Made by a program: the position numbers and the translations under genes. Source: Gammaproteobacteria bacterium (GTDB taxonomy: Bacteria > Pseudomonadota > Gammaproteobacteria > Chromatiales > Chromatiaceae). Taken from it: 64,000 nt of DNA. Below, in pieces: positions 19,955-29,317 of the stretch. The DNA is taken from NCBI GenBank assembly GCA_030148485.1, contig JASBTJ010000085.1, positions 1 through 64,000 of the forward strand, given 5' to 3'. The notes beneath the pieces are model-generated. The model had not been told where the DNA came from. It saw nothing but the letters and a program-made list of their open reading frames with translations, and searched no databases. Each line of letters opens with the position of its first letter. The stretch's first letter is position 1.

Positions 19955-21445
19955 ATGACCGACGCCGCAATCGAGACGAACCAAACCAGTCCGCCGACCA
20001 ATATCGTGATCTTCGGCGCCGCCGGCGATCTGACCAAGCGCAAACTGCTGCCGGCGTTGATCAATATGCAACGCGCCGGGCTGTTGCACCCGGACAGCGT
20101 GGTGACCGGCGTGGTGAACAACCGCACCGAAGCCGAATGGCTGGAACTGGTGCATCAAGGCATCGTCGACTATGCGCCGGAATTGAATCTGCAGGAAACC
20201 GAATGGCAGGCCTTCGCCGAACGCATGCACATGGTCCCCGGCGACCTGGGCGATGCCGAGACCTATACCCGGCTGGGCGAGGCGTTGCAGGAACTGGACG
20301 GCCAAAAGAACGCCTTGTTCTATTGCGCGATCCCGCCCCAGTGGTACACCCGCACCGCGGAAGGGTTGCAGGCCGCCGGACTGACTCGCCAGGACAATGG
20401 CTTTCGACGCATCGTCATCGAAAAACCCTTCGGCATGGATCTGGAGTCGGCCAAATCGCTGAACACCGAGTTGCAACAGGTGTTCGACGAATCCCAGATT
20501 TACCGCATAGACCACTATCTGGGCAAGGAAAGCGTCCAGAACCTGATGGTGTTCCGCTTTGCCAATTCCATTATGGAGCCGTTGTGGAACCGCCAATACA
20601 TCGACCACGTACAGATACTGGCGGCGGAGAGCATCGGGATCGAATACCGCGCCAACTACTACGAGAATTCCGGCGCGCTGAGGGACATGATCCAGAGTCA
20701 CCTGATGCAGGTGATGACCCTGGTGGCCATGGAACCCCCTGTTGAACTGACCGACGACGCGGTACGTGACGAAAAAATGAAGGTGTTGCGCGCGGTCCGC
20801 CCGTTCGAATTCCAGACACCGAAATGTCAGGCCGTGTTCGCCCAGTACGCCAAGGGCCAAGTCAACGGCGAAAAGGTACCGGCCTATGTGGGCGAGGAAG
20901 ACGTCGCACCGGACTCCGTGACAGAGACCTTCGCCGCCGCCAAATTCTTCGTCGACAACTGGCGTTGGCAAGGCGTGCCGTTCATTCTGTGGACCGGCAA
21001 ACGCATGAAGAAACGGGTATCGGAAATCGTCATCCGGTTCCGTGAGGTACCGTTCAACCTGTTCGACCCGGACGGCCCGGCGCCCCTGCCCAACGCCCTG
21101 GTGTTCCGCCTGCAACCGGACGAAGGGGTGTTCCTCCGCACCAATGCCAAGAAACCGGGCTTGACCACTGAGATGCAGCGCTTGGTGATGCGCGCGCCTT
21201 ACGCCCCCGACGGCAGCGACGTGGCCGAGGCCTACGAGGTGTTGCTTTACGACGTACTGCAAGGGGACGCAACTCTGTTCTCCCGCGCGGACGAAGTGGA
21301 AGAGTCCTGGAAGATCATCGAGCCGCTGTTGGAAGAGGCCAAGTTGCGCACCGACATCAAACGCTACCCGGCCGGCACCTGGGACGTCCCCGGCATGGGC
21401 CCTTTGTTGGCCGGCTGCGTCGGCGGCTGGCACAAACCGAGCTGA
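19955..21445 (+). CDS. zwf: Glucose-6-phosphate 1-dehydrogenase
   Basis: Oxidises glucose 6-phosphate to 6-phosphogluconolactone, producing NADPH. The 496-residue product has the nucleotide motif IFGAAGDLTKRKLLPAL and the invariant active-site RIDHYLGKE. EKPFG and RWQGVPF-type segments are also present. It is cytoplasmic. It lies three bases after gnd and four bases before pgl, so the three oxidative steps are made from one message. The lactone product can feed either gnd or edd. Confidence 0.97.
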   Translation: MTDAAIETNQTSPPTNIVIFGAAGDLTKRKLLPALINMQRAGLLHPDSVVTGVVNNRTEAEWLELVHQGIVDYAPELNLQETEWQAFAERMHMVPGDLGDAETYTRLGEALQELDGQKNALFYCAIPPQWYTRTAEGLQAAGLTRQDNGFRRIVIEKPFGMDLESAKSLNTELQQVFDESQIYRIDHYLGKESVQNLMVFRFANSIMEPLWNRQYIDHVQILAAESIGIEYRANYYENSGALRDMIQSHLMQVMTLVAMEPPVELTDDAVRDEKMKVLRAVRPFEFQTPKCQAVFAQYAKGQVNGEKVPAYVGEEDVAPDSVTETFAAAKFFVDNWRWQGVPFILWTGKRMKKRVSEIVIRFREVPFNLFDPDGPAPLPNALVFRLQPDEGVFLRTNAKKPGLTTEMQRLVMRAPYAPDGSDVAEAYEVLLYDVLQGDATLFSRADEVEESWKIIEPLLEEAKLRTDIKRYPAGTWDVPGMGPLLAGCVGGWHKPS

Positions 21446-21449
21446 CAAC

Positions 21450-22115
21450 ATGCACAACTGGCACATCCACCCCGACGCCGAGACGGTGTCCCACGCCGCA
21501 GCCGACTACCTGGCCACGCGCATCCACAACGTACTCGCCGAACGCGACAGCTGCCATGTGGCGCTACCCGGCGGCACCACCCCGGCAGCCTGTTTACGTC
21601 GTCTGGCCACCATGGACCTGCCATGGGCGCGCATCCATTGGTATCTGGGCGACGAACGCTGCCTGCCCGTCGGCGATCCTGAGCGTAACGACACCTTGTT
21701 GGCGGCATGCCTGTGGAACCTGGCGGACATCCCCGAGGCCAATTGCCACCGGGTACGCGCGGAGCTCGGCCCGGTGGCGGGCGCAACCGATTACAGCGAA
21801 CAGATCGCGCTGGCCGGGCACCTGGACGTGGTATTGCTGGGGATGGGTGAGGACGGACACACCGCCAGTCTGTTTCCCGATAACCCGGCCCTTGCCCTGA
21901 CCGAAGCCGTGGTGCCGGTGTTCAACTCACCCAAGCCGCCGCCCGAGCGAGTCTCGCTCAGCATACCCACCATCCAGGCCGCCGATCTGCGCATCGCCCT
22001 GGTCACCGGCACCGGTAAAGCCCCGGCTCTGGCAGAGGTTCGCGCCGGTCAGCCACTGCCGATCAATCGCGTCGGGCCGTTGGAACTCTTCACCGATCAG
22101 CTGGCGGCTGGCTGA
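21450..22115 (+). CDS. pgl: 6-phosphogluconolactonase (DevB type)
   Basis: Hydrolyses 6-phosphogluconolactone to 6-phosphogluconate. The 221-residue product is a NagB-like-fold lactonase of the DevB/SOL family: VALPGGTTPAACLRRL, WYLGDERCLPVGDPERND and LLGMGEDGHTASLFPDNPAL are the conserved segments. It is the last gene of gnd-zwf-pgl. A T-tract hairpin 6 bases downstream is oriented for the convergent RRM gene rather than for this one. Confidence 0.95.
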   Translation: MHNWHIHPDAETVSHAAADYLATRIHNVLAERDSCHVALPGGTTPAACLRRLATMDLPWARIHWYLGDERCLPVGDPERNDTLLAACLWNLADIPEANCHRVRAELGPVAGATDYSEQIALAGHLDVVLLGMGEDGHTASLFPDNPALALTEAVVPVFNSPKPPPERVSLSIPTIQAADLRIALVTGTGKAPALAEVRAGQPLPINRVGPLELFTDQLAAG

Positions 22116-22120
22116 CGACC

Positions 22121-22151
22121 AAAAAAAAAACGCCGCGCGATGCGCGACGTT
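22121..22151 (-). terminator. Intrinsic terminator of the RRM gene
   Basis: On the minus strand, ACGTCGCGC and GCGCGGCGT form a nine-pair stem (one G-T pair) with an ATC loop, followed by ten T residues. It lies 22 bases after the RRM stop codon and just past the convergent pgl stop. Confidence 0.85.
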
Positions 22152-22172
22152 CAACCTGACCGGGTGGTGCGC

Positions 22173-22440
22173 TTACCAACGCGATCCACCGCCGGATGAA
22201 CGGGGCTTGGCCTGATTGACCTTGATGTTGCGTCCGCCCATGGCGGTCTCGTTCAATCCTTTGATCGCCGCGTCAGCGGACGAATTGTCCGCCATCTCGA
22301 CAAAGGCGAAACCCTTCGATTGGCCGGTGAACTTATCCGAGATCAGGTTCACGCTGTCGACGTTACCGAAGACGGCGAAGGCCTCCCGAAGGTCGTCCTC
22401 GGTGGTGCTGTATGGCAAGATTGCCGACGTAAATATTCAT
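22173..22440 (-). pseudogene. RRM-type RNA-binding protein gene with a +1 frameshift
   Basis: Small bacterial RRM proteins of this type start MNIYVGNLPYSTTEDDL. Here ATG 22440 (AAGGA upstream) encodes MNIYVGNL in one frame, and PYSTTEDDLREAF to the end RSSGGGSRW continues in the next frame. One extra base lies at 22416-22418 (CTTGCCA where CTKCCA is expected). RNP2 (IYVGNL) is thus separated from RNP1 (KGFAFVEM). A TTG at 22418 could start the second frame and give 81 residues lacking strand beta-1. A true mutation, a sequencing error and frameshifting are all possible. The gene lies downstream of rhlE in the same direction, a common pairing, and has its own terminator. Confidence 0.8.
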
Positions 22441-22460
22441 GTTTTCGTCCTTCCTGGTCC

Positions 22461-22501
22461 GTGTGTTGCGCGTGATGATCGCCACCGTTGAGTCAACACA
22501 C
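22461..22501 (-). promoter_or_regulatory. Stem-loop in the leader of the RRM gene
   Basis: GTGTGTTG and CAACACAC pair perfectly around a 25-base loop, 20 bases upstream of the ATG and just upstream of the AAGGA ribosome site. RRM and cold-response messages often have structured leaders. A regulatory role is inference. Confidence 0.4.
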
Positions 22502-22546
22502 AGAACGCGGTAGCGCATGCCATTCCTGGCAATGTCCGAATAGGAA

Positions 22547-23863
22547 CTAGCGGGCGTTGCCCGACGCCGGTTTGGCCGGACGACGGCGACGGCGGGTCGG
22601 CGCCTTGGCGGTATCAGCCGCGGCGTTGCCCCGTGCCTGCCCCTGACGGCCGGGAGGCTTGCCGCTACCGCGCTTGCCCTTGTTGCGTCCACCCGCGGGC
22701 TGTTTGGCCGGCTTGGGCGGGGGCGGTGCAAGCACCTTGGGCACAAAGTCCGGCACCGGCAGCACCTCGATATCCCGCTTGATCAACCGCTGTATGCCCT
22801 TGAGCAGCTTCACCTCATCCTGTCCCACCAGGGAGATCGCCGCGCCCGACTCGCCGGCACGGCCGGTGCGACCGATGCGGTGGACATAGTCCTCGGCCAC
22901 GTTGGGCAGCTCGTAGTTCACCACATGAGGCAGTTTATCGATGTCCAGGCCGCGGGCGGCGATGTCGGTGGCCACCAGCACCCTAAGGCTGCCGTCCTTG
23001 AAACCCGCCAATGCCTTGGTCCGCGCGCCCTGGCTTTTGTTGCCATGGATGGCGGCCGCACCGATACCCGCCCGGTTGAGCTGTTCGGCCAAGCGGTTGG
23101 CGCCGTGTTTGGTACGGGTGAACACCAGCACCTGGAACCAGTTGCCTTCATCGATCAGATAAATCAACAGATCCCGTTTCAAGTCCTTATCGGCCCGATA
23201 GACATGTTGGGTCACCGTTTGCGCAGCCGTGTTGCGACGCGCCACCTCGATCAATGCGGGTTGGTGCAGCAGGCCATCGGCGAGGCGCTTGATGTCGTCG
23301 GAATAGGTCGCGGAGAACAGCAGATTCTGGCGCTGCCGCGGTAGCAGTTTCAGCACCTTGCGGATGTCGTGGATAAAACCCATGTCGAGCATGCGGTCCG
23401 CTTCGTCCAGCACCAGGATCTCCACTGCCGACAAATCAATCGTACCCTGCCCCGCGTGGTCAAGCAGCCTTCCCGGCGTGGCGACCAGCACATCGACACC
23501 GCGCCGCAAAGCGTCTTTTTGCGGATTGATCCCGACCCCACCAAAGATCACGGTGGATCGCAGCGCCAAGTGCTCACCGTAGGTCACGACACTCTCCCCG
23601 ACCTGGGCGGCCAGCTCGCGGGTCGGCGTCAGGACCAGCGCCCGCGGCGCCTTGCCGCGCCGCTCCCGGCCACTGAGCAGTTGCAGCACAGGCAACGTAA
23701 AGGCGGCGGTCTTGCCGGTACCGGTCTGGGCGCCGGCCAGTACATCGCGTCCCTGTAGAACCACGGGAATCGCTTGCGCCTGGATGGGTGTGGGACGTGT
23801 ATAACCCTGCGCGTCGATGGCGCGCAGCAATTCGGCCTGCAGGCCGAGTTCATCAAATGACAT
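22547..23863 (-). CDS. rhlE: DEAD-box ATP-dependent RNA helicase RhlE-like
   Basis: A 438-residue RNA helicase. It has the Q motif [13 protein letters not shown], motif [11 protein letters not shown] (about 43-52), PTRELAAQ, motif II DEAD in [16 protein letters not shown], and motif [13 protein letters not shown]. The core ends near residue 365, after which a Lys/Arg/Pro-rich tail of about 70 residues follows, as in RhlE proteins, and probably contacts RNA. GGAG lies five bases before ATG. Members help ribosome assembly and mRNA decay, often in the cold. The downstream RRM gene may be co-transcribed (106-base gap). Confidence 0.92.
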   Translation of the reverse strand: MSFDELGLQAELLRAIDAQGYTRPTPIQAQAIPVVLQGRDVLAGAQTGTGKTAAFTLPVLQLLSGRERRGKAPRALVLTPTRELAAQVGESVVTYGEHLALRSTVIFGGVGINPQKDALRRGVDVLVATPGRLLDHAGQGTIDLSAVEILVLDEADRMLDMGFIHDIRKVLKLLPRQRQNLLFSATYSDDIKRLADGLLHQPALIEVARRNTAAQTVTQHVYRADKDLKRDLLIYLIDEGNWFQVLVFTRTKHGANRLAEQLNRAGIGAAAIHGNKSQGARTKALAGFKDGSLRVLVATDIAARGLDIDKLPHVVNYELPNVAEDYVHRIGRTGRAGESGAAISLVGQDEVKLLKGIQRLIKRDIEVLPVPDFVPKVLAPPPPKPAKQPAGGRNKGKRGSGKPPGRQGQARGNAAADTAKAPTRRRRRPAKPASGNAR

Positions 23864-24131
23864 GGAGACTCCAGATCCGGCCCACCCGTATATTGACGGG
23901 GCCGGTCAAGGCGGAGGTTTGCAGAGGAAAGTGCGCTGTGGTCTTTCGCAGGAAAGAGGTCGGACGACACGACGGCATCGACCGGATGATGCCAAGCATG
24001 CGCAGTATAACGGCCGGCCGCCGGAAAACCTATGCCCAAGTTGTGACTTTCGCGCCGATCACCGCGTCTACCCCGGACACACCCCGACCAACCCGCGGCC
24101 CAGGCCACGGCAGACGTAGGACCCCAGGTGC

Positions 24132-25517
24132 ATGTTCCGGTCAAGATCGCTCGGCATTCCAACCCTGATATTCATCGTGTTGGCAGCATTGCTCGCCACC
24201 CTGGCCTACCAATGGTGGCGCGAAACCCGGTTTCTTTGGAACGGTCCGGTGCTCAACGACATCCGCGACACAGGCACCTTGCGGGTGCTGACGCGCAACA
24301 CCTCGACCACCTACTACATCGAACACGACGAGCCGGCCGGTCCCGAATACGACCTGGCGAAGGCGTTCGCCGACAGTCTGGGCGTCAAACTGCAGATCAT
24401 CGTCAAGGACAGTATCGGCGATCTGCTCAGCGGCCTGGCCACGGGCGAAGGCCATTTGATTGCCGCCGGCATCACTCGAACGGACACGCGGGAGGATACC
24501 TTCCGCTTCGGTCCCGACTATCAGAGCATCCAGCAACAAGTGGTCTGTCGCCGTGATGCGCCCCTGCCCACCGGCCCCGAGCAGCTGGCGGGGAGAAGCC
24601 TTGCCATCATCAGCGACAGCGCCTACGAACAAACCTTGAAGGACTGGCAAGCCGCCTACCCGGGCATCGTCTGGCAGATGTCGTCGGAGCACTCGACGGA
24701 ACAGATCATGGAAAGCGCCGCTCGCGGCGTGGTGGACTGCGTACTTGCCGACTCGAATATCGTGGCCGTGAATCTGCGCTACCTGCCGGAATTGAGCATC
24801 GCTTTCGCCGCCGGCGAACCTCAGTCCCTGGCCTGGGTACTGCCGTCCGACGGAGGCCACTTGGAAGCGCGCCTGCACAACTGGCTGGACGACGAGGCCG
24901 GCGCCATTCGCCTCCCGGCGATCCTCTACCGCTACTACGGTCACATCGGCATCTACGAGCCGCAGGACCTGGCGGTTTACGAACGTCGCATCGCATCCCG
25001 CCTGCCCGCACTGCGGCCGTTGTTCGAAGACCATGCGCGCCGACACGGGTTCGCCTGGACCCTGATCGCCGCCCAGGCCTACCAGGAATCCCACTGGGAC
25101 TCCAAGGCCGTCAGCCCGACCGGCGTGCGCGGAGTCATGATGCTGACCCGCAACACCGCCAAGGCGATGAAGGTAAAGGATCGCCGGGACCCCGCCCAGA
25201 GCATCGCCGGTGGAACCCGTTACCTGGCCCGCCTGTATGCCCGGTTGCCTGCCGATATCCGCCCCAAGGACAGGATCTGGTTTGCACTGGCGGCTTATAC
25301 CCTGGGCTTGGGACACATCCAGGATGCCCGTGCCCTGGCGATCAGTCTCGGCCGGGACGCCAACAGCTGGCATGGCATGAGCGAGATACTGCCACTGCTT
25401 TCGCAAAAGCATCATTACCGCGATCTGCGCCACGGCTTCGCCCGTGGCAACGACGCAATCCGTTACGTGACCCGAGTGCGCAATTATCACGACGTGCTGT
25501 TGCGCAACCTTCCCTGA
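24132..25517 (+). CDS. mltF: Membrane-bound lytic murein transglycosylase F
   Basis: Cleaves peptidoglycan glycan strands to 1,6-anhydro products. The 461-residue product has an N-terminal membrane anchor (about 9-28), a solute-binding-protein-like regulatory domain (about 45-265; GTLRVLTRN, GLATGEGHLIAAGIT) and a C-terminal SLT domain with the catalytic Glu in AQAYQESHWD and NTAKAMKV, AAYTLGLGH. There is no lipobox Cys, so it is anchored by the helix rather than by lipid as in E. coli MltF. It is divergent from rhlE with 268 bases between, in which I see nothing specific. Confidence 0.93.
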   Translation: MFRSRSLGIPTLIFIVLAALLATLAYQWWRETRFLWNGPVLNDIRDTGTLRVLTRNTSTTYYIEHDEPAGPEYDLAKAFADSLGVKLQIIVKDSIGDLLSGLATGEGHLIAAGITRTDTREDTFRFGPDYQSIQQQVVCRRDAPLPTGPEQLAGRSLAIISDSAYEQTLKDWQAAYPGIVWQMSSEHSTEQIMESAARGVVDCVLADSNIVAVNLRYLPELSIAFAAGEPQSLAWVLPSDGGHLEARLHNWLDDEAGAIRLPAILYRYYGHIGIYEPQDLAVYERRIASRLPALRPLFEDHARRHGFAWTLIAAQAYQESHWDSKAVSPTGVRGVMMLTRNTAKAMKVKDRRDPAQSIAGGTRYLARLYARLPADIRPKDRIWFALAAYTLGLGHIQDARALAISLGRDANSWHGMSEILPLLSQKHHYRDLRHGFARGNDAIRYVTRVRNYHDVLLRNLP

Positions 25518-25590
25518 CAACGGCATGTGACTCGCCGCGCGCGCCGCGTGTCCAAACCCTACATTCCGCCAACCGGACGCACGAGACCCC

Positions 25591-26976
25591 ATGGACACCT
25601 CTTCCAGCTTTATTGCCATTGTGCTGTTGCTGACCGCCAACGGCTTTTTTGTCGCCGCCGAGTTCGCGCTGGTGAAGGCGCGCGGCTTTCGTATCGAATC
25701 GGCGGCCAACGCCGGCAGCAAATCCGCCCGCCTGACGCTGCGTATCCAAGCGAATCTGGAGGCCTATCTGGCAGCATGCCAGTTGGGCATCACCATGGCT
25801 TCGCTGGGGCTCGGCTGGGTCGGCGAACCCGCCGTTGCGGCCTTGCTCGAACCGGCCTTCCAGTCACTGGGCGTACCCGACGCCATGCTCCACACCACCG
25901 CCTTCATCGTCGGTTTTCTGATCTTTTCGTCGCTGCACATCGTGGTGGGCGAGCAGGTGCCCAAGACCCTGGCGATCCGTAAGGCTGAACCGGTATCCCT
26001 GTGGGTCGCTTATCCGTTGCATATCAGCTATCTCATGGTCTGGCCGTTGAACTGGCTCCTGAACAAGGCCAGCAGAGGACTGCTGAACCTGCTGCGGGTC
26101 GAAGAAGCCGGCCATGCCGAGGTGCTCAGCGGCGACGAATTGAAGGGGCTGGTCGCCACCTCCCGCGATCATGGCGAGATCCAGCAGGACAAGGCCGACA
26201 TGCTGCACAACCTGTTCGAGTTCGACCAGCGGCAGGTCGGGCGCGTGATGATCCCGCGCCACAAGGTGCAGGCCCTGGATATCAGTGCCGAGCCGGACAT
26301 CAATCTGGCAACCATCCGGCACACTGAACATTCCCGCTTCCCGGTGATCGACAGCACCCGCGACGACACCATTGTCGGCATCGTGCTGGCCAAGGACTTT
26401 CACCGCGCCCTGCTGGCCGGCGAACAGACGCCTTGGGCAGACCTGCAGCGCTTCTGCCGTGACGCCCTGGTGGTGCCGGAATACCAACGGGTATCGGAAC
26501 TGTTCGAACTGATGCGTACCCGCCGCGCGCACATGGCGACCGTGGTGGATGAATACGGTGTATTCGTCGGCATCGTGACGCTCGAGGATCTGCTGGAAGA
26601 GATCGTCGGCGACATCCACGACGAAACCGACGACACCGAGGCGCCTGCTCCGGTGATGCAGTTGAGCGAGGACCGCTGGGAGGCCGACGGCCTGGTGTCC
26701 CTGAGCGACGTGGAACGCGCCACCGGCATGACGGTGCCGGACGACCTTGACGCCAACACCCTGTCCGGCTTGTTCATGCAGCATCTGCAACGTATGCCAC
26801 AGGAAGATGAAGTGATCGCTGTCGGCGCATTCAATCTTCAAGCCCGGGACTTGGTGGATCGTCGGGTCGGTCGTGTACTGATCGAACGCACGGAACTCCC
26901 GGCGTCCACGCTCCCTCAACCGGAGGCGGCCGTCGACGGTCCGTCCGACAGGTTGTCCACCGAATCGGGCAACTGA
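25591..26976 (+). CDS. CorC/HlyC family transporter (CNNM-CBS-CorC_HlyC)
   Basis: A 461-residue membrane protein. It has a DUF21/CNNM domain (1 to about 200; LTANGFFVAAEFALVKAR, VGEQVPKTLAIRK), a CBS pair (about 215-335; MIPRHKVQALD, VGIVTLEDLLEEIVGD) and the C-terminal CorC_HlyC domain (about 350-435; RWEADGLVSLSDVE, VDRRVGRVLIERTE). Family members are annotated as haemolysin-like or as Mg/Co efflux proteins. mgtE follows 26 bases downstream on the same strand, which supports a role in magnesium balance. It is the full-length counterpart of the shorter CNNM protein at 2453-3496. Confidence 0.9.
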   Translation: MDTSSSFIAIVLLLTANGFFVAAEFALVKARGFRIESAANAGSKSARLTLRIQANLEAYLAACQLGITMASLGLGWVGEPAVAALLEPAFQSLGVPDAMLHTTAFIVGFLIFSSLHIVVGEQVPKTLAIRKAEPVSLWVAYPLHISYLMVWPLNWLLNKASRGLLNLLRVEEAGHAEVLSGDELKGLVATSRDHGEIQQDKADMLHNLFEFDQRQVGRVMIPRHKVQALDISAEPDINLATIRHTEHSRFPVIDSTRDDTIVGIVLAKDFHRALLAGEQTPWADLQRFCRDALVVPEYQRVSELFELMRTRRAHMATVVDEYGVFVGIVTLEDLLEEIVGDIHDETDDTEAPAPVMQLSEDRWEADGLVSLSDVERATGMTVPDDLDANTLSGLFMQHLQRMPQEDEVIAVGAFNLQARDLVDRRVGRVLIERTELPASTLPQPEAAVDGPSDRLSTESGN

Positions 26977-27002
26977 TCGCCTCCCCAACGTCAGAACACG
27001 TC

Positions 27003-28358
27003 ATGCAGCCGACGCCCGAACAGCCGTACACCGATCTACGGGAACAAGTATTCGCCGACCTGGAGGCAGGCCGGCACGCGGATGTGCACGCCAGTCTGGC
27101 AGAGGCCCATCCGGCGGAAGTCGCCGATCTGCTCGAATCCTTGCCCATCGAGCAACGTCAGGAATTGTGGGAAGACGTGCCGCCGGATCAGGAAGGCGAG
27201 ATCCTGACCCACCTGCACGAAGAGGCGCGCAACACCATCATCGATGTGATGGAACCGGCCGAACTGGTCGCCGCTGCCGAGTCCATGGCGCCGGAGGACC
27301 TGGCCGAGGTCATCGACGAGTTGCCCGACGAGATAGGCGCGGCCCTGTTGATCGCGATGGACCAGGATCATCGCAGCCGTGTCGATGCGGTGCTCAACTA
27401 CCCGGAGGCCACCGCCGGCCGATTGATGAGCACCGATGTGGTGAGCATTCGTCCCGACGTGACCCTGGCCGTGGTGCTGCGTTGGCTGCGTCGCCATGCG
27501 GCGTTACCGCCGCACACGGACGCGTTGATGGTGATTGACGGCAACGGTCGATACGTCGGCATGCTGCCGATCGACGTGCTGGTGACCGGGGCGCCGGAAA
27601 CCCGGGTGGAGACGGCCATGCGCTGCGACGCGGATACCGTGTCCGCCCTGGCGACGGAGCGCGAGGTTGCCGCATTGTTCGAACGGCGCGACCTGATCTC
27701 GGTCGCGGTATTGGACGAACACCAGCGACTGCTCGGGCGTATCACCATCGATGACGTAGTGGACGTGATTCGCGACGAGTCGGATCGCGCCTTCCTGCAC
27801 AGCGCTGGCCTGGACGAGGAAGAGGACCTTTTCGCCCCTGTGGTTCCCAGCAGCAAGCGTCGCGGCATCTGGCTGGGGATCAATCTGGTCACCGTTTTCA
27901 TGGCCGCCTGGGTCATCGGCCAGTTTCAGGCGGCCTTGGACCAGATCGTCGCCCTTGCGGTGTTGATGCCGGTGGTCGCCAGCATGGGCGGTATCGCGGG
28001 TAGCCAGACACTCACGCTGACCATTCGCGGCTTGGCGCTGAATCAGATCGCCGGCAGCAACGTGCGCTGGCTGACTGTCAAGGAACTGGCGGTCGGCGCG
28101 CTCAACGGCGGCGTCTGGGCAGTCGCCGTGGCCCTGGTCTCCTACCTGTGGTTCGGCGACATCCGTATTGCCGCGATCATTGCTGCCGCGATGATGCTCA
28201 ACCTGTTGGCTGCCGCCTTGTCCGGGGTCACCATCCCGTTGTTGCTGCAGCGCCTGGGCATTGATCCGGCCCTGTCCGGCGCGGTCATCCTCACGACCGT
28301 GACGGACATCATCGGTTTTCTGAGTTTCCTCGGCCTGGCAACCGTGTTCCTACTGTAA
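27003..28358 (+). CDS. mgtE: Magnesium transporter MgtE
   Basis: A 451-residue Mg2+ channel. It has an N-terminal MgtE_N superhelical domain (about 10-130, repeats such as ADLLESLPIEQRQELWEDVP), a CBS pair (about 135-255; GRLMSTDVVSI, LGRITIDDVVDVIRDE) whose Mg2+ binding gates the pore, and five C-terminal TM helices (about 285-451) containing MPVVASMGGIAGSQT. It sits 26 bases after the CorC-like gene, so an operon is likely. Its last 9 bases overlap the convergent LysR gene. Confidence 0.95.
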   Translation: MQPTPEQPYTDLREQVFADLEAGRHADVHASLAEAHPAEVADLLESLPIEQRQELWEDVPPDQEGEILTHLHEEARNTIIDVMEPAELVAAAESMAPEDLAEVIDELPDEIGAALLIAMDQDHRSRVDAVLNYPEATAGRLMSTDVVSIRPDVTLAVVLRWLRRHAALPPHTDALMVIDGNGRYVGMLPIDVLVTGAPETRVETAMRCDADTVSALATEREVAALFERRDLISVAVLDEHQRLLGRITIDDVVDVIRDESDRAFLHSAGLDEEEDLFAPVVPSSKRRGIWLGINLVTVFMAAWVIGQFQAALDQIVALAVLMPVVASMGGIAGSQTLTLTIRGLALNQIAGSNVRWLTVKELAVGALNGGVWAVAVALVSYLWFGDIRIAAIIAAAMMLNLLAAALSGVTIPLLLQRLGIDPALSGAVILTTVTDIIGFLSFLGLATVFLL

Positions 28359-29204
28359 TGACATCGGGCCGGCGTCGAACAATGCCAGTACCTCGTCTAT
28401 CAAGGGCATACGGTGGCTGCGCACCGGAAACACCGCATGCACCTGATGTTCGATAACCGGCGCGTCGGGGACCCGGTGGACACGCCCGGTCGCCAATGCA
28501 TCGGCGATCCCCCTTTCCGGCAGGTAGGCGCTGCCACCCAGGGCCAACATATGCGCCCGGGCCATGGCGGCCGTTCCTAGACGTACCAGCGGTTCGGGTG
28601 CGTCCGGGTGCAGCCGGCGGTGCTGCAGGGCGTGGGCGAGCCCCCAGTCCACCATCAGATAACCGGCACCGAGCGCCTCGGCGACCGTCAATCCGGGGCG
28701 ATCGGCAACGAGCACCAGTCGCAGGGTCGTCACCGGACGAATATCGAGCACTTCCAACTGGGCCGGCTCCAGCATGAAGGCCAGATCCAGCACACCGTCG
28801 AGCAACTGGCGGGTCAGCACTTCAGGGGAATGCATTTCCGCGATCAAGGCCATCTCCGGCCGGGCGACACGCAGCCGATGCAACCAGTCCTGCAGAAAGA
28901 TATCCCACAGCCGTTGGCTGCCCCCCAGCGACAATTGCGCTACCGCGCCGCCGCTGCTGACGTCCTGGCGCGCCTTACGCCATTCGGCAATCAGCAGATT
29001 CGCGTAACGGCGCAAGCGATGACCTTCGGGCGTCAGACGAATATCGCGCTTGAGTCGATCGAACAGTTTCACGCCCAGCACGGTCTCCAGCGATTTGATG
29101 CGCGCGCTGACCGCCGCCTGGGTGACGTGTAACCCCTCGGCTGCTTGACCGAAATGACGGGTACGAGCGACTTCAAGGAAGGTGCGGAGGAGCTCGATAT
29201 CCAT
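28350..29204 (-). CDS. LysR-family regulator, HdfR-like
   Basis: A 284-residue LysR regulator. The N-terminal winged HTH (MDIELLRTFLEVARTRHFGQ, then AAEGLHVTQAAVSARIKSLE) closely matches E. coli HdfR, and the C-terminal part is a LysR substrate domain. ATG 29204 is chosen over a TTG at 29213. It is divergent from the ECF sigma gene, and the AT-rich gap holds a palindrome at 29241-29260 that could be its operator. Convergent overlap with mgtE is 9 bases. HdfR in E. coli affects flagellar and other genes; its targets here are unknown. Confidence 0.85.
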   Translation of the reverse strand: MDIELLRTFLEVARTRHFGQAAEGLHVTQAAVSARIKSLETVLGVKLFDRLKRDIRLTPEGHRLRRYANLLIAEWRKARQDVSSGGAVAQLSLGGSQRLWDIFLQDWLHRLRVARPEMALIAEMHSPEVLTRQLLDGVLDLAFMLEPAQLEVLDIRPVTTLRLVLVADRPGLTVAEALGAGYLMVDWGLAHALQHRRLHPDAPEPLVRLGTAAMARAHMLALGGSAYLPERGIADALATGRVHRVPDAPVIEHQVHAVFPVRSHRMPLIDEVLALFDAGPMSLQ

Positions 29205-29240
29205 AACGATCAATACCCGACGATAAATATTTTTTTCTTA

Positions 29241-29260
29241 AACGACAATTATTAATCGTT
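29241..29260. promoter_or_regulatory. Candidate LysR operator palindrome
   Basis: AACGA and TCGTT face each other across 10 AT-rich bases in the intergenic region between the divergent LysR and sigma-factor genes. This fits the inverted-repeat format of LysR sites. It is inferred from position and symmetry only. Confidence 0.35.
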
Positions 29261-29317
29261 AGATTTGTCATATCAAGCCCCCTAGGGTGTGCCCCCTGGA
29301 AAACGACAGGGGGCAAC

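Noticed and set aside
19271-21466. 731-codon open frame antisense to gnd-zwf
   Set aside because: Long antisense frames are common in GC-rich DNA. The plus strand encodes full-length, conserved gnd and zwf, and the antisense product is low-complexity His/Gln/Arg-rich.
23864-24131. Possible small RNA or gene between rhlE and mltF
   Set aside because: No conserved frame, terminator or promoter pair stands out in the 268 bases.
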